Positions 1 to 10,229 are shown, numbered from the stretch's first letter. The stretch: DNA of 64,000 nucleotides from Dyadobacter chenhuakuii (GCF_023821985.2 NZ_CP098805.1:4092001-4156000), one strand, 5' to 3'. The notes: generated from the letters alone by a model not told the origin. Program-made: numbers and translations.

Positions 1-376
1 CGATCAAAGCACGTTTGATTTCCAGGTTTTTAAGCTGGTTAACCTCGATCAAACCTTTCAGATATTCCTCTTTCTCTTCCAGTCTCTGCAACAATGGAAC
101 AAAGTCCCCGAGTGCATCAAAACCTTTAAGCTTACGTTGAAGCTGGATCAGCTTGGTAAGATAAGAACCCTTGTTAAGTGCCTCATCTATTTCTTGTTCC
201 AACTGCTCCACTTTGTTCAGAACGATGTTAAAACGATTTTTAAAGTAATCAATCGCTTCCTGCTCAGTTCTCTTTACTTCTCCAATTTGCCGGTCGGGGA
301 ATTCCAAATACCCCTTTAAAAATACTTTGCTGTCTTTAACATAGCCGTATTCATCATTCAATGTGGCATTTTCCAT
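1..376 (-). CDS. DUF349 domain protein, N-terminal part (cut by window edge)
   Basis: Reading leftward from the ATG at 374-376 gives an open frame to the window edge, about 125 residues with no stop. The product starts MENATLNDEYGYVKDSKV and continues with FLKGYLEFPDRQIGEVKRTE, then a charged helical stretch. I recognise this as the N-terminus of the DUF349 proteins common in Bacteroidota, which are long helical proteins of unknown function. The frame is inferred from the reverse complement. The 3' part lies outside the window. It is divergent from ettA, with about 70 bases between the two starts. Confidence 0.75.
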   Translation of the reverse strand, partial: MENATLNDEYGYVKDSKVFLKGYLEFPDRQIGEVKRTEQEAIDYFKNRFNIVLNKVEQLEQEIDEALNKGSYLTKLIQLQRKLKGFDALGDFVPLLQRLEEKEEYLKGLIEVNQLKNLEIKRALI

Positions 377-446
377 TCTTTCAATTTTTTATCTGCTAAG
401 TGTAGGGATAATAACGATATTTGTTATCGCACAAATTAAACAAAAA

Positions 447-2114
447 ATGAGTAACGAAACCATTATTTTCTCAATGTCGGGGGTTAACAAAATCATTCCT
501 CCAAACCGGCATATCATTAAAAACATCTATTTATCCTTTTTTTATGGTGCTAAAATTGGGGTTTTAGGTTTAAACGGATCAGGTAAATCAACGCTTTTGC
601 GCGTTATAGCAGGAATTGATAAGGACATACAGGGAGACGTGGTTTTCTCTCCCGGTTACTCCGTTGGAATGCTTGAACAAGAGCCCAAACTGGATCCCAC
701 AAAGACTGTAAGAGAAGTTGTAGAAGAAGGTGTTCAGGAAATAGTTGACCTGTTAAAGGAATTTGAGCAGATCAATGAGGCATTCGGAGAAGAAGATGCG
801 GACTTCGATAAGCTGCTGGAACGCCAGGGTGAAGTGCAGGAAAAGCTGGATTCAACAGACGCCTGGAACCTGGATAACCGACTCGAAATAGCGATGGACG
901 CCCTGCGCTGCCCGCCTTCGGATACATTGGTTGCAACGCTTTCGGGTGGTGAAAAACGCCGGGTTGCATTATGCCGCCTGCTCCTTCGCCAGCCTGATGT
1001 ATTGCTGCTGGATGAGCCTACCAACCACTTGGATGCGGAGTCGGTTTTATGGCTGGAAGAGCATTTGAGACAATATAAAGGAACGGTTATCGCCGTAACC
1101 CACGATCGTTACTTCCTGGATAATGTGGCTGGCTGGATTCTCGAACTGGACCGCGGCGAAGGCATTCCATGGAAAGGAAATTACACTTCCTGGCTGGAAC
1201 AAAAGCAGGAACGTTTGAAGAAAGAAGAAAAAACAGAGTCAAAACGTCAGAAGACATTGCAGCGCGAGCTGGAATGGGTGCGTATGGGTGCGAAAGGACG
1301 CCAAGCCAAATCCAAAGCCCGTTTGGGTGCTTACGAGCGCTTATTGGGTGAGGAAGGGCGCGAGAAAGAAGAAAAATTGGAGATCTTTATCCCGGCGGGA
1401 CCCCGTCTCGGGAACAAGGTCATCGAAGCGCACAATGTCTCAATGGGTTTTGGGGACAGGCTTTTATACGAGAACCTAAGTTTTGCATTGCCTCCCAACG
1501 GGATCGTTGGCATTATCGGGCCGAATGGTGCGGGTAAAACCACACTTTTTAAACTCATAACAGGGCAATTGAAACCATTGAGTGGACATTTCGATGTGGG
1601 CGACACGGTGGAACTGGCCTATGTGGACCAGGAACATGATAATCTGGATCCTGCCAAAACGGTTTACCAAAGTATTGCAGATGGCAACGACTGGATCATG
1701 ATCGCAGGCAAGCAATCGAACGCACGGGCCTATGTAAGCCGTTTTAATTTTGGCGGCGGCGATCAGGAAAAGAAAGTCGGTAACCTGTCCGGCGGAGAAA
1801 GGAACCGCGTGCACTTAGCCATGACATTGAAGGAAGGCGGCAATTTACTTTTGCTCGATGAGCCTACCAACGACTTGGATATCAATACGTTGCGTGCACT
1901 GGAAGAAGGTTTGGAAAACTTTGCAGGCTGCGCAGTAATCATCTCCCACGACCGGTGGTTCCTGGATCGCGTAGCAACGCATATCCTTGCTTTTGAAGGT
2001 GATTCGCAGGTGTATTGGTTTGAAGGTAACTTCTCTGAATATGAGGAAAACCGTAAGAAGCGATTAGGCTCCGACCTGACGCCGAAGCGGATTAAATATA
2101 AGAAACTAGCTTAG
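447..2114 (+). CDS. ettA: Energy-dependent translational throttle protein EttA (ABC-F ATPase)
   Basis: Two tandem ABC ATPase domains without membrane segments, so an ABC-F protein acting at the ribosomal E site. The ATG at 447 is chosen because it gives 555 residues, the length of E. coli EttA; the frame also has an upstream GTG at 363 that would add a 28-residue hydrophobic stretch not expected in this family. Walker A GLNGSGKST is at residues 41-49, followed by LSGGE and LLLDEPTNHLD. The second domain has GPNGAGKTT, LSGGE and LLLDEPTNDLD. Between them lies a basic helical linker (rich in K, E and R) matching the tRNA-interacting motif. The ATG of mpl follows 23 nt after the stop, so co-transcription is likely. 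Confidence 0.92.
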   Translation: MSNETIIFSMSGVNKIIPPNRHIIKNIYLSFFYGAKIGVLGLNGSGKSTLLRVIAGIDKDIQGDVVFSPGYSVGMLEQEPKLDPTKTVREVVEEGVQEIVDLLKEFEQINEAFGEEDADFDKLLERQGEVQEKLDSTDAWNLDNRLEIAMDALRCPPSDTLVATLSGGEKRRVALCRLLLRQPDVLLLDEPTNHLDAESVLWLEEHLRQYKGTVIAVTHDRYFLDNVAGWILELDRGEGIPWKGNYTSWLEQKQERLKKEEKTESKRQKTLQRELEWVRMGAKGRQAKSKARLGAYERLLGEEGREKEEKLEIFIPAGPRLGNKVIEAHNVSMGFGDRLLYENLSFALPPNGIVGIIGPNGAGKTTLFKLITGQLKPLSGHFDVGDTVELAYVDQEHDNLDPAKTVYQSIADGNDWIMIAGKQSNARAYVSRFNFGGGDQEKKVGNLSGGERNRVHLAMTLKEGGNLLLLDEPTNDLDINTLRALEEGLENFAGCAVIISHDRWFLDRVATHILAFEGDSQVYWFEGNFSEYEENRKKRLGSDLTPKRIKYKKLA

Positions 2115-2137
2115 TTAGAAACAGTTAATCATTATCA

Positions 2138-3520
2138 ATGAGTCAGATTTCATCTCTGGATAAAATACATTTTATATCGATCGGCGGCAGCGTAATGCAT
2201 AATCTTGCGATTGCCCTGCATTTAAAAGGTTTTGTAGTAACGGGGTCCGATGACGAAATATATGAACCCTCGGCAAGCCGCCTTTCTAAACATGAATTGC
2301 TTCCGGCGGTTACTGGCTGGTTTCCTGAAAAAATAACAGCCGATCTATCGGCTGTTATTTTGGGTATGCATGCCAGGCAGGACAATCCGGAGCTGGCAAA
2401 AGCAAAGGAACTAAGCATTAAGGTGTATTCATATCCCGAATATATTTTTGAACAAAGCGTAAACAAACAACGCGTGGTGATCGCAGGAAGCCATGGTAAA
2501 ACGACCATTACTTCCATGATTTTACACGTTTTGAATCATAATAAGCGTGTTTTCAACTATTTGGTAGGTGCCCAGATCGAAGGGTTTGATAACATGGTGA
2601 AGCTTTCGGAAGAAGCACCGCTGATCGTGATCGAAGGCGACGAATATTTCACTTCGCCCCTCGATCCTACCCCGAAATTCATGCATTACCAGCCGCACAT
2701 TGCTTTGATCAGCGGCATTGCCTGGGATCATTTCAATGTTTTCCCAACTTGGGAATCCTACGTGAAGCAATTTGAACTACTGGCCGACTCGTTGCCAAAA
2801 GCAGGCGGGATTATCTTCGATGAAACCGACGATATGCTGAATGTTATCGGGCAAAAAGAGCGTGCAGATGTTGTGAGCACACCCTATCATGCCCATCCCT
2901 ACAAGATTGAAGATGGCAAAACAATCCTCATCACGCCTGATAATAAGGAAGTTCCTGTGCTGGTTTTTGGTAATCACAACATGAAAAATATCAGCGGAGC
3001 TTATGCAGTTTGTGAACGCCTGGGCATTACCGACGATGAATTTTATGAAGCCATTCAAAGTTTCAAAGGTGCTTCCAAACGCCTGGAACTGTTGGGTAAA
3101 AGCGAAACCGTCAACATTTACCGCGATTTCGCGCATGCGCCGTCAAAAGTAGAGGCTACGACAGCTGCATTGAAAGAACAATATCCGGAGCGCACATTGG
3201 TTGCCTGCGCAGAGCTGCACACATTCAGCAGCCTTAACAAAGCGTTTTTGAGCCAATATCGCAGAAAATTAAAGGCAGCAGACATTGCAGTGGTTTATTA
3301 CAATCCGCAAACAGTTGAACACAAGCGCCTTGAACCGATCTCGGAAGAAGACATTCGCACAGCTTTCAAGCGCGACGATCTGAAAGTTTTTACCGATTCC
3401 GCGGAAATGGTGGCGTTCTTGAAAACATTAATTTGGGAAAATGCCAATCTCCTTTTGATGAGCTCAGGCACTTACGGCGATCTCGACTTAAAAGCGTTGG
3501 CAACAGAATTGCTTGATTAA
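2138..3520 (+). CDS. mpl: Mpl-type UDP-MurNAc:tripeptide ligase (peptidoglycan recycling)
   Basis: A Mur-ligase family protein of 460 residues. It starts with the Rossmann-like GGSVMHNLAIAL stretch typical of Mpl/MurC N-termini. The ATP-binding loop GSHGKTTITSM is near residue 113, followed by the central EGDEYF segment and a C-terminal domain containing YRDFAHAPSKVEATT. Mpl joins recycled L-Ala-gamma-D-Glu-meso-Dap to UDP-MurNAc in the cytoplasm. MurC is the alternative, but the length and the YRDFAHAP segment fit Mpl better. It sits between ettA and a LOG-family gene with short gaps, consistent with a rightward transcription unit. Confidence 0.85.
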   Translation: MSQISSLDKIHFISIGGSVMHNLAIALHLKGFVVTGSDDEIYEPSASRLSKHELLPAVTGWFPEKITADLSAVILGMHARQDNPELAKAKELSIKVYSYPEYIFEQSVNKQRVVIAGSHGKTTITSMILHVLNHNKRVFNYLVGAQIEGFDNMVKLSEEAPLIVIEGDEYFTSPLDPTPKFMHYQPHIALISGIAWDHFNVFPTWESYVKQFELLADSLPKAGGIIFDETDDMLNVIGQKERADVVSTPYHAHPYKIEDGKTILITPDNKEVPVLVFGNHNMKNISGAYAVCERLGITDDEFYEAIQSFKGASKRLELLGKSETVNIYRDFAHAPSKVEATTAALKEQYPERTLVACAELHTFSSLNKAFLSQYRRKLKAADIAVVYYNPQTVEHKRLEPISEEDIRTAFKRDDLKVFTDSAEMVAFLKTLIWENANLLLMSSGTYGDLDLKALATELLD

Positions 3521-3552
3521 CAGAACCATACAGTAACACTATATATTAAACT

Positions 3553-4149
3553 ATGCAATCAATCGTAGTCTATTGCGGTTCCAATCCCGGTAAAAAAACG
3601 ATCTATGCGGAAACTGCGTACACGTTAGGCGCGGAGTTGGCAAAGCGAAACATCAGACTCATTTACGGCGGCGGCAACATGGGCCTAATGGGCCGCGTGG
3701 CGGACGGAGCCATGGAAAACAATGGTTCTGTGACCGGGATCATTCCCAACTTTCTTGCCAAACTTGAAGTAGCGCACAAAACGCTGACTGAAATCCACTT
3801 TACCGAAACCATGCATGAGCGTAAGGCTAAAATGGTTTCCCTTACGGACGGCGTTATTGCGCTTCCGGGTGGTTATGGCACATTTGATGAGCTTTTTGAA
3901 ATACTAACCTGGTCGCAGCTGAAAATTTTCAAAGGGCCAGTCGGGCTTTTGAATGTTAGCGGATTTTACGATCTGTTGCTTTTGCAACTTGATAAAATGG
4001 TGGAGGAAGGATTTTTACACCCTGATAATCAAAAGCTTTTGGTGGTAGCTGACAATGCTGCTGACCTTTTGGAAAAAATGGAGGCATTTCGTGTACAAAA
4101 CATAGAAAATAAGCCTCTGGATAAGTCGTTATATGTAGATAATAACTAA
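3553..4149 (+). CDS. LOG-family protein (TIGR00730, nucleotide 5'-monophosphate phosphoribohydrolase-like)
   Basis: 198 residues with a Rossmann-like fold. The family signatures are visible: YCGSNPGK near the start, IYGGGNMGLMG, the MHERKAKM segment, and PGGYGTFDELFE, the PGGxGTxxE motif of LOG proteins. Family members hydrolyse AMP or cytokinin riboside monophosphates to base plus ribose 5-phosphate. The bacterial substrate is often not cytokinin, so I do not assign one. It lies 32 nt after mpl and 19 nt before the OmpA-family gene. Confidence 0.88.
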   Translation: MQSIVVYCGSNPGKKTIYAETAYTLGAELAKRNIRLIYGGGNMGLMGRVADGAMENNGSVTGIIPNFLAKLEVAHKTLTEIHFTETMHERKAKMVSLTDGVIALPGGYGTFDELFEILTWSQLKIFKGPVGLLNVSGFYDLLLLQLDKMVEEGFLHPDNQKLLVVADNAADLLEKMEAFRVQNIENKPLDKSLYVDNN

Positions 4150-4168
4150 GTCACCCTTCCAAAAAACG

Positions 4169-5740
4169 ATGCGCATTTCGACACTGGCCGTGCTGTTTCT
4201 TTCCGTTTCCCTTTGCGCCCATGCGCAGCTGGAAAATCTCGGAAAAACGGTAAACACCGAATACAATGAAATTAACCCCATTATTTCGCCTGATGGCAAG
4301 ACCATCTACTTTTCAAGGGTAAGCCATCCGCAAAATACGCATGGCGCAAAGGGCAGTCAGGACATCTGGTTTTCGGAATTAAAAAACGACAAGTGGACGC
4401 AAGCCCGCCGCCTTCCCCAGCCGTTAAACAAGGAAGATTACAACAGTCTTTACAGCATTACACCCGATGGTAACACGTTACTGATCAAGGGCTCATACAA
4501 AAACGGTGTGTATGAAACGCGCGGATTTTCGACCAGCAAAAAAACGACACGCGGGTGGGCTGCTCCCAACAAGATTGATATTCCGGGTTATGCCAAAATC
4601 AGCAAAGGGCAGTTTGACTGCGGCTATCTTTCAACGGATGGTAAAACACTGGTGATGTCATTCAGCGAGAAAAAGAACAGCAAGGTGGACGACATTTATG
4701 TGAGTTTCAAGGCTAAAGATGGTTCCTGGTCCAAACCTATGAACCTGGGCAATGAGATCAATTCAGAAGAATTCACCGAAACAACACCTTTTCTCGCTCC
4801 CGACGGGGTAACATTGTATTTTTCGAGTGACCGCAAAGGCGGCCAGGGAAGCAACGACATTTATTACAGCAAACGCATTGATAAAACCTGGAAACGGTGG
4901 AGCAGGCCCGTAAACCTGGGTCCGGCCATTAATTCCGACGGTTATGACGCATACTATACCATTTCGGCCGTGGGCGATTACTCCTATATGGTCTCGTTTA
5001 AAGACACGGAGGGCAAAGGGGATGTGGTTCGTTATAACCTGAAACCGAAAGAGGTTCCCGGCGACACGGCCGAAGCCCCGATTGCCAGCGTTCCTGTCTC
5101 CGACCCTGTTGTCATGATCAGTGGTAAGGTAATTGACTCCAAAACAGGGAAACCTGTTGAGGCGACGATCATTTATGAAAGCCTGGCCGACGGTGAGGAA
5201 GTCGGAACCGCGACGACCAATCCAACCACCGGTGAATACAAAATCGTCCTTCCGTATGGTCAGAAATACAGCATGCGTGCCGTAGCGCCGGACTTTATTG
5301 CCGAAGGCGAGAACATTGACCTGAGTGATTCCACCGCTACCAAGGGTTTTAAAGAAATCACCAACAAATCTTTGAAGCTGATCCCGATCGAAGAAGGCCA
5401 GATTGTGCGGCTTAACAACATTTTCTTCGCCACAGGCAAGTCAACATTAAGCCCGGAGTCCTTTCCAGAATTGAACAGGATCGCCATTTCAATGACGGAA
5501 AATAAGACGCTGGCCATTGAATTGGGTGGGCATACAGACAACACCGGCAGCGCGGAATTCAACATTAAGCTATCCCAGGACCGGGCCGATTCTGTCCGGG
5601 AATATCTGATCGGAAAAGGAATCGAGCCGGACCGGGTAGGCAGCAAAGGTTATGGTGAGACGGTTCCGGTTGCCAAAAACGACACGCCCGAGGGCCAGCA
5701 GCAAAACCGCCGTGTTGAGTTCAAGATCTTAAAGAAATAA
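4169..5740 (+). CDS. OmpA-family outer membrane protein with PD40 repeats
   Basis: 523 residues with an N-terminal signal peptide ([20 protein letters not shown]). Four or more PD40/WD40-like blades follow, each with a core such as [22 protein letters not shown] or [13 protein letters not shown]. Next is a carboxypeptidase-regulatory-like domain beginning [16 protein letters not shown] near residue 317. A C-terminal OmpA peptidoglycan-binding domain closes the protein, with [13 protein letters not shown] and [13 protein letters not shown]. The blade, CRD, OmpA order resembles PorE of the T9SS, but the TPR part usual in PorE is missing, so it is called only by domains. It probably anchors an outer-membrane assembly to peptidoglycan. 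Confidence 0.85.
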   Translation: MRISTLAVLFLSVSLCAHAQLENLGKTVNTEYNEINPIISPDGKTIYFSRVSHPQNTHGAKGSQDIWFSELKNDKWTQARRLPQPLNKEDYNSLYSITPDGNTLLIKGSYKNGVYETRGFSTSKKTTRGWAAPNKIDIPGYAKISKGQFDCGYLSTDGKTLVMSFSEKKNSKVDDIYVSFKAKDGSWSKPMNLGNEINSEEFTETTPFLAPDGVTLYFSSDRKGGQGSNDIYYSKRIDKTWKRWSRPVNLGPAINSDGYDAYYTISAVGDYSYMVSFKDTEGKGDVVRYNLKPKEVPGDTAEAPIASVPVSDPVVMISGKVIDSKTGKPVEATIIYESLADGEEVGTATTNPTTGEYKIVLPYGQKYSMRAVAPDFIAEGENIDLSDSTATKGFKEITNKSLKLIPIEEGQIVRLNNIFFATGKSTLSPESFPELNRIAISMTENKTLAIELGGHTDNTGSAEFNIKLSQDRADSVREYLIGKGIEPDRVGSKGYGETVPVAKNDTPEGQQQNRRVEFKILKK

Positions 5741-5750
5741 CATCTCTCAC

Positions 5751-6992
5751 ATGAATGACAAACGTTCTCCCGCACTTGGTTTTATTTTTGTCACTCTGTT
5801 AATAGATGTAATCGGCCTCGGCATTATCATTCCGGTAATGCCCAAACTGATCAGCGAGCTCACCGGCGACAGCATTAGTGCTGCGTCCCGTGATGGCGGC
5901 TGGCTTTTATTTGCTTACGCATCCATGCAATTTCTTTGCGCGCCCATTATTGGCGGGATCAGTGACCGGTTTGGCCGCCGGCCTGTGTTGCTTGCCTCGT
6001 TGTTTGGTTTCGGCATTGACTACATTTTTCTTGCTTTTGCCCCTACACTCGCGTGGCTGTATGTCGGGCGCATCATTGCGGGTATCATGGGCGCGAGCTT
6101 CACAACTGGCGCCGCGTACATTGCGGACATCAGCACACCCGAAAAACGGGCGCAAAACTTCGGCTTGCTTGGTGCTGCGTTTGGCCTTGGCTTCATTATT
6201 GGTCCGGTTGTCGGCGGTTTGCTCGGTCAATATGGAACCCGCGTTCCGTTCATCGCTGCTGCTGCATTCTCCTTGTTAAACTGCCTTTACGGCTATTTTA
6301 TCTTACCCGAATCACTTTCAGTCGAGCACCGCAGGAAATTTGAATGGTCACGGGCAAACCCGATTGGCTCCTTAAAAAACCTAAAACGATACCCAGTCAT
6401 TTACGGATTGATATTCTCTCTTGGGCTGCTTTATGTAGCATTGCATGCGGTGCAAAGCAACTGGTCGTTTTATGTTATTGAAAAATTTGGCTGGGACGAG
6501 GCGCATATTGGCTATTCATTGGGCGCTGTGGGTGTGCTGAGTGCATTTGTACAAGGTTATTTAATACGGCTAATTTTACCGAAACTTGGGCAGAAGCGAG
6601 GTGTTTACATTGGTTTACTCCTGTATGCCGTTGGGTTTATATTATATGCATTTGCCACGCAGGGCTGGATGATGTACGCCTTTATGGTTCCTTACATTAT
6701 GGGAAGCATTGCAGGGCCGGCGTTACAAGGCATCATTTCTACGCAGGTGCAACCCAATGAGCAAGGCGAAATTCAGGGTGCATTAACCAGCCTGCAAAGC
6801 CTGACATCCATCATTGGCCCACCATTAATGACCAATCTATTTTCCTTTTTCACGCAGCCTGCCGCGCCTGTCTACTTGCCGGGCGCACCCATGATTATGG
6901 CGGCTGTTCTCACATTACTGAGCACATTCCTTGCCAGAAGGAGCCTAAAACGTAATTTCTCAGGAAGCGTTAATAAAGAAGGATCGAACTAG
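5751..6992 (+). CDS. MFS transporter of the TetA-like DHA1 group
   Basis: 413 residues with about 12 hydrophobic segments. The MFS loop 2-3 motif appears as [14 protein letters not shown], and motif C-like glycines occur in [18 protein letters not shown]. Similarity in style to TetA places it among drug:proton antiporters of the DHA1 family. Bacteroidota genomes carry many such genes in core regions, so a tetracycline phenotype should not be assumed. It starts 10 nt after the OmpA-family stop, and its 3' end overlaps the convergent oxidase gene by 4 bases. Confidence 0.85.
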   Translation: MNDKRSPALGFIFVTLLIDVIGLGIIIPVMPKLISELTGDSISAASRDGGWLLFAYASMQFLCAPIIGGISDRFGRRPVLLASLFGFGIDYIFLAFAPTLAWLYVGRIIAGIMGASFTTGAAYIADISTPEKRAQNFGLLGAAFGLGFIIGPVVGGLLGQYGTRVPFIAAAAFSLLNCLYGYFILPESLSVEHRRKFEWSRANPIGSLKNLKRYPVIYGLIFSLGLLYVALHAVQSNWSFYVIEKFGWDEAHIGYSLGAVGVLSAFVQGYLIRLILPKLGQKRGVYIGLLLYAVGFILYAFATQGWMMYAFMVPYIMGSIAGPALQGIISTQVQPNEQGEIQGALTSLQSLTSIIGPPLMTNLFSFFTQPAAPVYLPGAPMIMAAVLTLLSTFLARRSLKRNFSGSVNKEGSN

Positions 6993-7600
6993 TAAAGGAC
7001 GATAAGGAAGAGAAATACAACGAGCCAGAGTGCACCGGTAAAGTGCCAGTATCTTGTCAACAACTTAATTTTTAACTTATTAGGTGCATTCACACTGTAA
7101 ATGAACGAATCTATGTAAGTCCGGTTCTTAATCGCTTTTTGGAAAAGAATGCTTAAATAAATCACACCGGCAACGATATGCAGCAGGTGTAATCCGGTGA
7201 GGAGATAAACTAGCCCGCTGGAAGTTGTGACCCCTCCAAATACGCCTGCATTAAGCATTTCAGCCCATCCGCCAACTTGTAGTAAGATAAATGTGATTCC
7301 CAGAACGAGCGTTGCGCCAAGGAATACGCGGTAATGCAAAAAACGCTCACTCGCAAAAGCCAGGTTGGCTTCGTGTAATGTAATACTACTGAACAGGATC
7401 ACTAATGTGCTGAGCCAGAACATATCTGGTAAAACCATCATATGCCCGGTTTCCCTTTGCACCCTCACCAGGAAAATAATGAAGATGGAAGTAAACAGCA
7501 ACGAGCTTCCGACCACGCCCAGCCAAAGCATAAACCCGAGAGGTTCCCGCCGTTTGGTGAAAGGGTTTTCCTTTAATTTGGTCGTTGGTTTGGCGCTCAT
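6989..7600 (-). CDS. Heme-copper oxidase subunit III family protein
   Basis: 203 residues with five to seven hydrophobic segments and no signal peptide. Family signs include [13 protein letters not shown] in an early helix and [16 protein letters not shown], with the two histidines and glycine usual in cytochrome c oxidase subunit III. The C-terminal [21 protein letters not shown] matches the final helix of the family. It is a solitary gene: no subunits I or II are nearby, so it is probably an extra copy of a subunit encoded elsewhere. It ends convergently with the MFS gene, overlapping 4 bases. Confidence 0.85.
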   Translation of the reverse strand: MSAKPTTKLKENPFTKRREPLGFMLWLGVVGSSLLFTSIFIIFLVRVQRETGHMMVLPDMFWLSTLVILFSSITLHEANLAFASERFLHYRVFLGATLVLGITFILLQVGGWAEMLNAGVFGGVTTSSGLVYLLTGLHLLHIVAGVIYLSILFQKAIKNRTYIDSFIYSVNAPNKLKIKLLTRYWHFTGALWLVVFLFLIVLY

Positions 7601-7682
7601 TTACAACTCTTTCTCTAATGGTTTGCAAGCGGGAGGTGAATATAACTACTATTTCCCGCGTTTTGTAGCCTGCTAATATTTT

Positions 7683-8492
7683 TTAATCCAATGGCCCTTG
7701 CCAGACTTTGTAATCGGCAAAATGCTTCTGCAAATCCTTTTCCAGCTCAAATATTCCAAACAAGGTTGACCCCGAACCGCTCATAGCAGCATACAAGGCT
7801 CCTTGCTGATACAATGCTTCTTTTATTTCTCCTAAGAGAGGATATATAGGGAAAAGCGTTGCTTCAAAATCATTTTTTACTTTAAACTTCCAATTTTCTA
7901 TCGGCTCTTTCAACACATTATGCAGATCATGCTCACTCCGTTTCGGGACAATGCCTGAATATGCTTCAACAGTTGAAATATGCAAACCGGGATTTACCAG
8001 AACAATGCACTTTCCCTTCAAATTCAGGTCGATATCCTCAAATTCATCCCCTTTCTGAAAACAATAAGCAGGCTTGTTCGAAATGAAAAAAGCGCAATCA
8101 CTCCCTAATCTACGTGCGTAATCAAGCTGTTTTTCAAAAGATATTTTAAGGTCAAACTGCTCATTCAACGCCTTTATCACAAATGCAGCATCCGCCGAAC
8201 CTCCACCAAGCCCCGCTCCGATCGGAATGCTTTTTAATAAATGCATTTTCACTGCCGGCAAAGCATAATCTGCTGCGATCATTTGATAAGCCTTTGTACA
8301 AAGGTTATCAGATGAATTTCCCGGGATCACTATTCCATCACTTCGGAAGGAAAATTCGTCTGCCAACGTTATCTCCAGCGCGTCGGACCAGCCAACGGGA
8401 TAGAAACAAGATTCAATATTATGGTAACCGTCAGCACGTTTTTCAACGATATTGAGGCCTATGTTAATTTTTGCGTTCGGAAATACAAGCAT
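7683..8492 (-). CDS. ispE: 4-diphosphocytidyl-2-C-methyl-D-erythritol kinase
   Basis: 269 residues of the GHMP kinase family. The N-terminus MLVFPNAKINIGLNI is typical of IspE. The ATP loop PIGAGLGGGSADAAF is present, and a C-terminal GSGSTLFGIF matches GHMP motif 3. The enzyme phosphorylates CDP-methylerythritol in the non-mevalonate isoprenoid pathway in the cytosol. It follows the M28 peptidase gene by 9 nt on the same strand, so the two are probably co-transcribed, with no obvious functional link. Confidence 0.93.
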   Translation of the reverse strand: MLVFPNAKINIGLNIVEKRADGYHNIESCFYPVGWSDALEITLADEFSFRSDGIVIPGNSSDNLCTKAYQMIAADYALPAVKMHLLKSIPIGAGLGGGSADAAFVIKALNEQFDLKISFEKQLDYARRLGSDCAFFISNKPAYCFQKGDEFEDIDLNLKGKCIVLVNPGLHISTVEAYSGIVPKRSEHDLHNVLKEPIENWKFKVKNDFEATLFPIYPLLGEIKEALYQQGALYAAMSGSGSTLFGIFELEKDLQKHFADYKVWQGPLD

Positions 8493-8501
8493 TACTAGGT
8501 T

Positions 8502-9965
8502 TTATTGTTCCCACCGCCACTCCTGCCCGATGACCAATTCTTCCTTCAACCCCTGTGAGATCAGAAAATCCCTCGTTTTGGTATCGGAAAGCTTGGAAAC
8601 GGCTATGGTTTCGGTGTTTGCCAGCGCATATAAATACATGGACGCAATGCGAACGGTATTTTCAAACTGATCTTTGTTTACAAGACTAAAATCATCACAA
8701 TCAGCGTGGTAACATTGCAAAACATTCGGATCCAGATGACCGGATAATCCTGCTATGGGAACGCCTTCAAGCATGAATGGCTGATGGTCGCTGTGCAAGC
8801 CAGCACGGTTAGACGATTCGTTCTTAAAGCTTTGGTCTACATGCTGAATGGCACTGCCTACACCTGTAAAGAACTCGTTCATTTCGTCCCTTCCAAAAGC
8901 ATTAACGCCTTTCGGATCGTTTGTCATATCCAGGTTCATCATATAACTCACCTTATTAATCTCTCCCGATTTCTTCAGTTCGCCCACGAAGTGCTTTGAT
9001 CCCAAAAGGCCCTGCTCTTCGCCCATGAATAATACAAACTGAATCGTGCGCTCGGGCTTCAGTTTCAACGCTTTGAAGGTCCTGGCAATATCCATTACTG
9101 CAAATGATCCTATGCCATTGTCGATTGCGCCGGTGGCCAGGTCCCAAGAATCCAGGTGGCCGCCGATGATCACTTTCTCATCTGTTTTTCCTCTTAATGT
9201 CGCAATCACATTCCTTGCTTTGATCGGTTTCGAAATGTTGTGCATATCAATGTGCGCTTCCAGCGGGCCCTCCTCTTTCAGCCATTTGCGAAGCTCACCG
9301 CCGCTTTCGTTTGAAATACAAACCGCCGGAATCGAAATGATAGCACCAGTTACAGAAGCTGTTCCCGTAAGCAAGATCTTGCCCGGCGCTCCATTAACCA
9401 TGATCACACCAGTTGCGCCATATTTGATTGCCAAAGCCGTTTTCTCTGAACGGTGCAGGTTTTTCTTACCAGGAGATCCTACTAAGTTAATGTTCGCAAG
9501 AGCTACTTTGCCTTTTATTCGCTCTTTAATCGCCTCAAAGTCTTCTTCAAGACCATTGCCTACATCCACGATTTCTCCCTGAAGTTTGGATTCCACAGGT
9601 GAGTGGGCCAGTGAAACAACCGGAACTTCTCTGAAATTATCGCTGCTGCTTGGTGCAATAGACAATGTTACCGTATCGCGCATCCACGCTTCAACCTCAA
9701 ATGGCTGAAAGGCAACATCAGTAAACCCGTAACTTTTCAGGAGCTGAAATGCATATTCTTCGGCTTTTTCTCCATTCACACTGCCGGTAAGCCTATGCCC
9801 GATCGTTTTTGTTGCTTCACCAAGCGTCTGGTACGCTTTGCTGTTCTTTCTTACCTCACTATCCAGCCGGGAGAAGGGTTTTTCCCACTTTTTTTCGATG
9901 GGACGGAATCCGGCGAACATCACAATAAAGCCACCAATCAAAACCACTTGTACAATTTTTTTCAT
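8502..9965 (-). CDS. Secreted M28-family metallopeptidase
   Basis: I choose the ATG at 9965, which opens with MKKIVQVVLIGGFIVMFAGF, a signal peptide or anchor; an ATG three codons upstream is possible. About 487 residues. A PA-like insert (GVIMVNGAPGKILL region) precedes the M28 catalytic domain. Zinc-ligand motifs are visible: GGHLDSWD, GAIDNGIGS, MGEEQGLLGS, NLDMTND and HSDHQPF. These supply the His, Asp, Glu-Glu, Asp and His set of co-catalytic zinc aminopeptidases. It probably trims peptides in the periplasm. Followed closely by ispE. Confidence 0.88.
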   Translation of the reverse strand: MKKIVQVVLIGGFIVMFAGFRPIEKKWEKPFSRLDSEVRKNSKAYQTLGEATKTIGHRLTGSVNGEKAEEYAFQLLKSYGFTDVAFQPFEVEAWMRDTVTLSIAPSSSDNFREVPVVSLAHSPVESKLQGEIVDVGNGLEEDFEAIKERIKGKVALANINLVGSPGKKNLHRSEKTALAIKYGATGVIMVNGAPGKILLTGTASVTGAIISIPAVCISNESGGELRKWLKEEGPLEAHIDMHNISKPIKARNVIATLRGKTDEKVIIGGHLDSWDLATGAIDNGIGSFAVMDIARTFKALKLKPERTIQFVLFMGEEQGLLGSKHFVGELKKSGEINKVSYMMNLDMTNDPKGVNAFGRDEMNEFFTGVGSAIQHVDQSFKNESSNRAGLHSDHQPFMLEGVPIAGLSGHLDPNVLQCYHADCDDFSLVNKDQFENTVRIASMYLYALANTETIAVSKLSDTKTRDFLISQGLKEELVIGQEWRWEQ

Positions 9966-10172
9966 AATACCCATTGACGGATGCTCCGTTTTCTTAAAAT
10001 TTACACCTTGAAATTAACAATCAGCTATTTGGTGCTTTGCTTCGATAACACAAATAAGACTACAAATAGATTCAAATTGTTTCAATATCTTCATTAAAAT
10101 AGTGAATTTTTCCGGCACTGGATATCTTTTTCGTTTTTCGTGGTAAAAGCGGTTAGACAGTAAGAAAATAAA

Positions 10173-10193
10173 TAAGTGTAATATTTACACTTA
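10173..10193. promoter_or_regulatory. Perfect palindrome, candidate operator for xylB
   Basis: TAAGTGTAA, a TAT spacer, then TTACACTTA: two 9-base arms with perfect complementarity. It lies 4 bases upstream of a TTTG -33 element and 90 bases before the xylB ATG. The size and placement suit a dimeric sugar-responsive regulator. No regulator gene is adjacent, so its identity is unknown. Confidence 0.6.
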
Positions 10194-10197
10194 ACAG

Positions 10198-10229
10198 TTT
10201 GCTTTTTCAAAACCGAGGGAACATTTTTG
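10198..10229 (+). promoter_or_regulatory. Candidate xylB promoter (Bacteroidota type)
   Basis: TTTG at 10198-10201, a 20-nt spacer, then CATTTTTG at 10222-10229. This is one mismatch from the TAnnTTTG -7 consensus of the Bacteroidota primary sigma factor. It would give a leader of about 50 nt before the ATG at 10284. Confidence 0.5.

Noticed and set aside
137-319. 60-residue rightward ORF at the left edge
   Set aside because: It is antisense to the DUF349 reading frame, which continues to the window edge and has recognisable family sequence.
363-446. Upstream GTG extension of ettA adding a hydrophobic segment
   Set aside because: ABC-F proteins have no N-terminal membrane segment, and the ATG at 447 gives the standard 555 residues.
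5751-6992. Acquired tetracycline-resistance gene
   Set aside because: The MFS resemblance to TetA is only at family level and the gene lies in a core region with no mobile element or resistance neighbour.
7365-7676. 103-residue ORF antisense to the oxidase subunit III gene
   Set aside because: It lies opposite a clear membrane-protein gene, has no family features, and its composition follows the antisense codons.
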